The notes under the pieces were generated by a model that was not told the origin of the DNA, did not search any database, and saw only the letters and a program-made list of their open reading frames with translations. The position numbers and the translations under genes are program-made. Shown here piece by piece: positions 58,529-64,000 of a DNA stretch of 64,000 nucleotides. How positions within the stretch are numbered: position 1 is the stretch's first letter; each line of letters starts with the position of its first letter. The stretch is taken from NCBI GenBank assembly GCA_027625095.1, contig JAQBXN010000019.1, forward strand, positions 29,749 to 93,748, in the 5' to 3' direction. Source of the DNA: Planctomycetota bacterium. GTDB taxonomy: Bacteria; Planctomycetota; PUPC01; JACPCR01.

Positions 58529-61500
58529 CGGCAGCGCGTGGTGTTGGCGGTAATTTGCCGGGTAGTTCGGTAGGGATCAGTTCATCGTTGATCACAGCCA
58601 CAAATTTGACGTGCTGGCCACTGGCCAGAGCGACAAGCCGCCTTGGCGAATCAGTCTGCACAAATGGCTTCGGTATCCTGCCGAGAATCTTTTCAAGTGC
58701 AGGCTGACGTTTCAGATACTGCTCCCAGGTTTGCACAAATTCGTATTCCCCATCACCGCGCGGGTAGCCGGGTTTGGTATCGCCCCACAATGCAACGGCC
58801 TGGCCGGGACATTCCTGACTGGAATGATCGTCCTTCAGAACGACGCCGCCTGAATCTCGAAATCCGTTGATCACCTCGATGGCTTCAGACGAGATTGGGG
58901 CGGTCATGCCAACCAGGAACAGGGCGCTATAGCCCTTCAGCTTTGCGACCTTCATTTCTTCATCAAGGAAAATGTGCGGTGAACGCCGGGAGCGCAGGAG
59001 GTCGTAAAACAGGCTACGGACACGGAAAATATGATTCCCGTCCGATTGCCCCCATGCCTGTCTCGCTGAAAAGAGGATGGCAATATCTTTGTACTGCCCT
59101 AGACGGGTGATAAAGCGTCCGTATCGGGCAAAGAGTTGCATCACCTGCCTGCGATCGTAGGTCGAATAGAGGCCCATCAGGTTATGGCTGACAAATTCAT
59201 TCGCCGAAGGATCGACCCCATCCGCGCCCATCGTCAGGCTGAGCAGCGCCTCGCTGAGTGCACCGGCACGAGAGTGGGTCCAGGCATGAACGAATTTCGG
59301 CTTCTTATCGACGCCCGCTGTGGAGAGTGAAGTCCCATAAGGCAGGTCGAACGGCATCCTCCCGAAGTCCGTAATGTTGTAGGTGGAGACGGCATCAAGA
59401 GGCCCGAAGAACGAAGGCGGATAGCCACTCGCACCTGAAGACCAACCGCTGGGAGGACGATTCAAGAGCCAGAGACCCGGTTGGATTTCGTCCATAGCTT
59501 TGTGCCAGAGATCAAATGTCCTGGGGAGAACGGACGCCTGCCAGTAGCCCCAGTCCAGCGACCTGCTTCGCAACTCTTCCGCATCGTTCGGCTTGAGTTC
59601 GTTCTTCAACAGCTTTCGAATCTCATCCCTGTCCGGAAGGCTCTTCCCTGTAGCTTCCGTGAATTCCTCAGCGATCTTCTGATTCCGGATCGCCTGATGG
59701 CCATCGACGGGCGGTGAGCCTTCCCAGTACCCGTAGATGGGCGCATGCCAGTAATTCGCCATGCCGCCAAAACTTGCAAATCCGCGCGCCTGCTGCACGT
59801 ACATCTGCTGCACTCGATACATTCTTGCATTATCGATATCTGTCGTGTGCTTGATGTTGTACTGCACATAACCCGCGGCTGGCTCCCAGTAGTAACGACT
59901 CCCCTGCGAAATTCCGAGTGCCAGCATCTGCTGGAGTGGGCCCGGGCTTGATGCCCTTTCCGGTGGCGGAAGGAACGGATGCTCCGCCAGCGTCTCGGCC
60001 CAATAGGACGGCAATCGCCCGCTGCGAGCCATTGCAAGCTGTTCTTCCGGCATCAGGTTGCCAAGAGCAGAATTGGGATCCGCACCCATCAGATGCCTGA
60101 TGAACCCGATCCGATTGTCCGGCGTTTCGTGCGAGAAAGGCTTCATCGTGACCGACGGATAATCGGTCTGCGGATCGGCAGGGAAAAGTTGGAATCCGAA
60201 CGGGTGGGTCACCAGCCCATCCACCTCCGCCAAGACTTGATACACGCCCGGCGCCAACGCAGGCGTCTCCAAGGTGAATGTGGCGACCTTTTGCCCGCCG
60301 GGCATCTTCAACGGAGTTAGCGGTATTCGAACTTCCCCCATCACAAGGAGTGGTTGGATGGTGACGTCCTGGTCTTCATTCGAGCGAACGACGGCCTGTA
60401 TCTCAACGAGTTCCCCGACCTCGTAGCGCACCCGATTACGTGGTGAGAGGAAGGAGATGGAGCCGCCTGCCGCGCCAGTCCCGTTCATTACCGGAATTTC
60501 CACCCATGCCTTGGCTGAAATGAAATCCGGAAAGGTCACAGTCACAAGTCCATTTAAGTCGTTCGGCAACTGTGCCCGATAGATGCCCGGCTCTTCGGTC
60601 AATTCAAGAATGATGGGGCGGCCGCGCCAGGAGCGTTGGCCGGAGTAGTAGGCATGAGCCACTTCTGCCGGGATCTGCTGACGACCGGCAAGTAAATCCT
60701 TGCCTTTGCGTTCGCCCGTGATCCGGATCTCGAATCTGCCTTCCGGAGCACGAAGAGAAGAGGAAAAGACGTAGGCATCAACCAAGTCACCCTTTCGGCC
60801 ATCCAAAGCACAAACGCGCAACGGAAAACGATTCAGATCGGCCTGCATGGAGAAATGAAAGTCAAGGTTTTCCTTCTCGTAACCAATACGAGCAAAGAAG
60901 TGCAGCTTGCGCTCCGGGTCGTCCAGAATCGGGTAGGGCACCATGTCCTGATACCATTCGGTACCGGGATTCGTTCGCACGAGGAGCTGGTGATAGCCCC
61001 TCGGGCCGAGCTTGACGATGGGAAGATAACGCTGCTGAGGTGGTTCGGGCGCTGGTTTCAGGACCAGTTGAATGCCTGTGTCACCGATTTGCTTAACTGA
61101 AGCTTTTTCAGGCACGAATTTTATGCCCACCTTTCCCAGCCAGAGCTTGGCGCCCTGCACCAGATACGGTGAAAAGTTTTGACCGCCTGCCAGATTCGGG
61201 ATCAGGTCGAGTTGCAAACGAAGGAACGATTGCTCACTGCCCTTCGTCGCGGTGCCCAGGTAGAACTCATCCTGGTCGTAATGAATATCTTCAAGCAGAT
61301 TCTGGCGTTCAAAAAATATCTGGGGTGAGAATGCCAGGTGCTTTGCACCTTCGTCCTCAACAGCCGTCACGGTAATCGGAAGACACTCAATCTCGAGAAC
61401 GTCACCATCCACGACCTTCGCCCGAGGGTCTTTGGTGATGAGATTACCGCCCTGTATTGAAAACCGAATCTCTCCGGGTGTGAGAACAAATTCTTTGCCG

Positions 61501-61958
61501 GTCAGGTCAACTTTTACTTCGGAGGGCCGCAGGAATTCTGGGCCGACGGCCTTCCCTTCATAGAGTGGATCTATGTATCGCTTTCTCTTCTCCAACGCCG
61601 ATGGATCGGTCTTGGCCACCTCGCTGAGAAAGTCGTCCTTTTCTTCACTTCCTTTCTTGAGGATGAATGGGATCGTGGGAAATAGATCTGTCCCATTTAC
61701 CTTCACACCACCAAGCCAGTCTCGTGCAACAAGTCCGCCCGGCGACATCCGGTAGTTCCGAATGTCTGAAAGCAGTTGCCGTTCGCCATTCTGATCGGTT
61801 GCCACCAGACGTATCGTTATCCGGTCCGCATAGCTGTGCCCGGAAAACACTGACAGGGCGAACGGTAGAATAAGAATCACGCTGAACGGCATTCGGAAGA
61901 ATGCAGTTCCGTCGAGAGCACAAGAGAAGAAAATTTTGGAGACGGTGCTTCGCATCAC
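58506..61958 (-). CDS. Giant secreted protein, N-terminal part: glycoside-hydrolase-like
   Basis: The first ~1135 residues of a giant secreted protein. A hydrophobic signal (MPFSVILILPFALSVFSGHSYA) is preceded by about 20 extra residues. Beta-rich blocks up to residue ~600 are followed by a TIM-barrel-like region with YYWEPAAGYVQYNIKHTTDIDN and GALSEALLSLTMGADGVDPSANEFVSHNLMG, and then a Rossmann-like lobe (VAKLKGYSALFLVGMTAPISSEAIEVINGFRDSGGVVLKDD), similar in order to GH42-type beta-galactosidases and their trimerisation domain. Joined to the other two frames it would reach about 2300 residues. The frame ends near 58555. It overlaps the sugar isomerase stop by four bases, so the two genes are coupled. 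Confidence 0.8.
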   Translation of the reverse strand: MMRSTVSKIFFSCALDGTAFFRMPFSVILILPFALSVFSGHSYADRITIRLVATDQNGERQLLSDIRNYRMSPGGLVARDWLGGVKVNGTDLFPTIPFILKKGSEEKDDFLSEVAKTDPSALEKRKRYIDPLYEGKAVGPEFLRPSEVKVDLTGKEFVLTPGEIRFSIQGGNLITKDPRAKVVDGDVLEIECLPITVTAVEDEGAKHLAFSPQIFFERQNLLEDIHYDQDEFYLGTATKGSEQSFLRLQLDLIPNLAGGQNFSPYLVQGAKLWLGKVGIKFVPEKASVKQIGDTGIQLVLKPAPEPPQQRYLPIVKLGPRGYHQLLVRTNPGTEWYQDMVPYPILDDPERKLHFFARIGYEKENLDFHFSMQADLNRFPLRVCALDGRKGDLVDAYVFSSSLRAPEGRFEIRITGERKGKDLLAGRQQIPAEVAHAYYSGQRSWRGRPIILELTEEPGIYRAQLPNDLNGLVTVTFPDFISAKAWVEIPVMNGTGAAGGSISFLSPRNRVRYEVGELVEIQAVVRSNEDQDVTIQPLLVMGEVRIPLTPLKMPGGQKVATFTLETPALAPGVYQVLAEVDGLVTHPFGFQLFPADPQTDYPSVTMKPFSHETPDNRIGFIRHLMGADPNSALGNLMPEEQLAMARSGRLPSYWAETLAEHPFLPPPERASSPGPLQQMLALGISQGSRYYWEPAAGYVQYNIKHTTDIDNARMYRVQQMYVQQARGFASFGGMANYWHAPIYGYWEGSPPVDGHQAIRNQKIAEEFTEATGKSLPDRDEIRKLLKNELKPNDAEELRSRSLDWGYWQASVLPRTFDLWHKAMDEIQPGLWLLNRPPSGWSSGASGYPPSFFGPLDAVSTYNITDFGRMPFDLPYGTSLSTAGVDKKPKFVHAWTHSRAGALSEALLSLTMGADGVDPSANEFVSHNLMGLYSTYDRRQVMQLFARYGRFITRLGQYKDIAILFSARQAWGQSDGNHIFRVRSLFYDLLRSRRSPHIFLDEEMKVAKLKGYSALFLVGMTAPISSEAIEVINGFRDSGGVVLKDDHSSQECPGQAVALWGDTKPGYPRGDGEYEFVQTWEQYLKRQPALEKILGRIPKPFVQTDSPRRLVALASGQHVKFVAVINDELIPTELPGKLPPTPRAAGENDSQI

Positions 61959-62710
61959 ACGAGACCGAGTTCCTTAATGTTGAGAAAACTTGCTGTCACG
62001 CTCTCCATAGGCGTCAGATTCAGTGGCCTGTCCTGTTCAACCGTTGCCCATTCAACCCCGGTCTCGAGAGAAGTTTCAACGACTCCTTTGACATCCAGCA
62101 CGCCGACGCCGACTGCACAGAATTTGGCCCGCACGTTGATGTCAGCAAGGTCCTTCAGATGCATCAGGGGGATACGGCCGGCGTATTTCTTGAGGTATTT
62201 GATGGGATCTTCGCCGCCGTAATGAACCCACGCGGAATCCAGCTCCCAGTACACGTGGTTGGGGTCCGTATTCTCGAGAAGAAGGTCTATCGCATACTGG
62301 CCGTCGAACACGTTTTTGAATTCGTGGTCATGGTTGTGATAGCAAAACTTAAGACCCGCCTCGGTGATCGTTGCGCCGGCCTTATTAAAAAGTTCAGCAT
62401 CCGCCATCACCTCGTCCCGAGTCTTCATCGTTGCGTAGTAAAGGACGATTCCTGAGACGCCGAGTGCGCAAGCATCGTCGATGACCTTGCTGAGGTTTCC
62501 ACTCAGATCTTCCCTCCTGGCACCAATGGCAATGGTTTTAAGCCCGATGTCATCCAGCCGCCTGCGATTGCCTTCGATGTCCCCGGCCGTGACGCTTCCG
62601 CCTTCCAGCCCCTGGTAACCGATCCGGGCCACTTTTTCGAGAGTGCCCCAGAGATCTGCCTTCATCTCTTCACCAATGATTCCCGGGATGAGTCCAATCT
62701 TTGCTTTCAT
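61955..62710 (-). CDS. Sugar phosphate isomerase/epimerase-like TIM barrel
   Basis: A 251-residue AP-endonuclease-2-like TIM barrel of the xylose isomerase/epimerase group. The metal-site layout is recognisable: GLEGGSVT near the N-terminus, GLKFCYHNHDHEF for the His cluster, WELDSAWVHYGGEDPIKYLKKYAGRIPLMHLKDL, and GVEWATVEQD at the end. Its substrate is unknown. It overlaps the giant secreted protein gene by four bases (ATGA at 61955-61958), and lies downstream of a phytanoyl-CoA dioxygenase gene, which gives the picture of a small catabolic operon. Confidence 0.92.
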   Translation of the reverse strand: MKAKIGLIPGIIGEEMKADLWGTLEKVARIGYQGLEGGSVTAGDIEGNRRRLDDIGLKTIAIGARREDLSGNLSKVIDDACALGVSGIVLYYATMKTRDEVMADAELFNKAGATITEAGLKFCYHNHDHEFKNVFDGQYAIDLLLENTDPNHVYWELDSAWVHYGGEDPIKYLKKYAGRIPLMHLKDLADINVRAKFCAVGVGVLDVKGVVETSLETGVEWATVEQDRPLNLTPMESVTASFLNIKELGLV

Positions 62711-62991
62711 AATTTTTTCTCTGGTAGATCGTGACGTGGTAATTGAGTATTGAAATCTACGATTTCCCCTTGGGCCGCAGCAGACCTCCTTTCAGATCAT
62801 CGAGGACAGTAACGGAGGTCTTAACCTTTGGCCATATCTTGACAGGCGGATTCTCGATCACTTCCTTTTTAAGGATGACGGATTTGAGGTCGTCATGAAG
62901 AAAGGGACTTTGCCTACAGTGAAGCGCATCGCAACCCGGGCGGATTCCAGGACGGCATTCGCGCCAGGAACAGGTGCGGCCGAGGCCCTTC

Positions 62992-63792
62992 TCATACACA
63001 GCCCGGATATTCCCTGCCGCGTAAGAGCGGGAATACGGGCTTCCTGGCCGGGTCACCCAGGAAGCGTGAATCAGCGCGCATGTAGGAAGTCACCAGTCCT
63101 CTTCGGCGATGGGGAGTCCTGTTGGGGCCACTACCATGGACGGTGGTGCTGGTATGGAAACTCACCCCCCCCGCCGGCATCACCACCGGCACGGCCTTCG
63201 AGACGTCCAGGCCCTCCACGTGGAGGAAGGTATCTCTACGATGCGGGTAAATCCCCTGCCGATGGCTACCGGCCAGCATTCTCACGCAGCCGTTTTCTTC
63301 TGTGACGTCGTCAAGCGCTGTCCAGCAACTGATAAGATCCGGAGGATCTATGTTCGTCCAGTACGACGAATCCTGGTGCCAGGAGACCGACGAGCCATGG
63401 AATGCCGGTTTCATGAGTGTCTGGTCGGAGAAGAGCTTGATGTCAGGGGTGCCTAACAAATCTTCGACGACATCCAGAATCTTTGGATTGGCTGCATGGC
63501 TGAACACGGCCTCGTCGTGGTGTGTAGCACCCATGATCTGCCAGACCTTATTCTTCTGTTCGACCTCCGTCAGCCCACCTTCTTGCGCTTCAGCTTCCAT
63601 CCTGAGACTCACTCCATCCACTCGACCTTCCGCCATCGCGTCAATCCGCTCCTGAAGAATCTGCAGTTCGTTTTCAGTCAGAAATGACTCAAACACGAGA
63701 AAGCCGTTTTGATCGAATTTTGTTTTTTGAACTTCTGAGAGAGCAATCAATTTAGTTTTCCTGGGTGGTTTGGAGGCGGTGATGCGCTTCAT
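62992..63792 (-). CDS. Phytanoyl-CoA dioxygenase (PhyH) family protein
   Basis: A 266-residue Fe(II)/2-oxoglutarate-dependent oxygenase. The facial triad is visible: His139 and Asp141 in SWHQDSSYW, and a distal His219 in VHGSGPN, with an Arg in TPHRRRG that would bind 2-oxoglutarate. The natural C-terminus LLRGREYPGCV agrees with the family end, so the gene is complete. Its substrate is unknown and need not be phytanoyl-CoA. It is the first gene of the leftward unit with the sugar isomerase and giant secreted protein, from which it is separated by about 280 bases of unclear content. Confidence 0.9.
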   Translation of the reverse strand: MKRITASKPPRKTKLIALSEVQKTKFDQNGFLVFESFLTENELQILQERIDAMAEGRVDGVSLRMEAEAQEGGLTEVEQKNKVWQIMGATHHDEAVFSHAANPKILDVVEDLLGTPDIKLFSDQTLMKPAFHGSSVSWHQDSSYWTNIDPPDLISCWTALDDVTEENGCVRMLAGSHRQGIYPHRRDTFLHVEGLDVSKAVPVVMPAGGVSFHTSTTVHGSGPNRTPHRRRGLVTSYMRADSRFLGDPARKPVFPLLRGREYPGCV

Positions 63793-63840
63793 TATAGTTT
63801 GAACAGGCTAGTGTGAACGAGCGGGTTTTTATTACGACAA

Positions 63841-64000
63841 CGTGGTCTCCACGCTCCGCGGGGAGTCTTCTTCAGGCGTGGTCTCCACGCTCCGCGGGGA
63901 GTCTTCTTCAGGCGTGGTATCCACGCTCCGAGGGGAGTCTTCTTCAGGCGTGGTCTCCACGCTCTGCGGGGAGTCTTCTTCAGGCGTGGTCTCCACGCTC
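63841..64000. repeat. 36-bp tandem repeat array, running off the window
   Basis: Four full copies of a 36-bp unit start at 63841, 63877, 63913 and 63949; a partial fifth begins at 63985. The first two are identical, the third differs at two bases and the fourth at one. Each unit begins CGTGGTCTCCACG, a 5-bp palindrome around TCT, followed by a CTCC/GGAG palindrome, so each can form two small hairpins. There are no unique spacers. Confidence 0.95.

Noticed and set aside
62757..63056. Separate small gene after the PhyH gene
   Set aside because: The frame overlaps the PhyH C-terminus, has no Shine-Dalgarno sequence and its translation looks random; PhyH itself is complete.
63841..64000. CRISPR array
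   Set aside because: The 36-bp units are directly adjacent with no spacer, and no cas gene lies in the window.

Overview
The window is a gene-dense stretch of a bacterial chromosome. It uses the standard genetic code and has intermediate GC. The gene content points to the Planctomycetota / Verrucomicrobiota / Lentisphaerota neighbourhood or an allied uncultured phylum. The clues are a DUF1501 protein with a twin-arginine leader, a secreted PQQ-type propeller starting with a 'DWPWWRGPN' motif, two Gfo/Idh/MocA oxidoreductases, a sugar isomerase next to a phytanoyl-CoA dioxygenase, a DUF4175-like protein beside a squalene-cyclase-repeat protein, and very large secreted proteins. This placement is inferred from gene families, not from a marker-gene tree. 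No rRNA, tRNA or CRISPR array was recognised.

Layout. 70-9465: DUF1501 protein, a membrane spermidine-synthase/TPR fusion, an M42 peptidase, a Gfo/Idh oxidoreductase and an APC permease with EIIA and TrkA-C tails that carries a one-base frameshift. 9582-12261: a YdbL-like lipoprotein, EF-P, a DUF72 protein and a small unknown gene. 12377-17051: the stress kinase trio prkA, yeaH-like (DUF444) and spoVR in one leftward operon. 17678-19036: der. 19145-25237: a tightly overlapped leftward operon of a MoxR/ChlI-type AAA+ ATPase, a VWA protein, an acidic unknown protein and a DEAH helicase with membrane segments; this is the best candidate here for an undescribed system. 25450-29925: a CvpA-like protein, a PilB/GspE-like ATPase and a pilT split by an in-frame TAG. 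30148-37415: hisF, an SMP-30 lactonase, a decayed Ig-repeat gene, and a gmk / CoaC-like flavoprotein / FAD oxidoreductase operon. 37748-44769: WG-repeat and PQQ propeller proteins, a CorA-like protein, an acetyltransferase, a proline-rich membrane protein and a second Gfo/Idh enzyme. 45096-51165: a rightward operon of a DUF4175-like protein, a 1117-residue Gln/Glu-rich coiled coil and a cyclase-repeat protein. 51162-54946: an FHA-kinase-receiver fusion, a glycerophosphodiesterase and a DUF4432 protein. 55048-63792: a catabolic-looking operon of a phytanoyl-CoA dioxygenase, a sugar isomerase and a giant secreted protein of about 2300 residues, read in three frames because of two one-base shifts. 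The window ends in a 36-bp tandem repeat.

Several coding sequences carry single lesions: frameshifts near 8006, 58011 and 58555, and in-frame stops at 29260, 33300, 33570 and 34596. These may be consensus errors, real decay or recoding; the sequence alone cannot decide.
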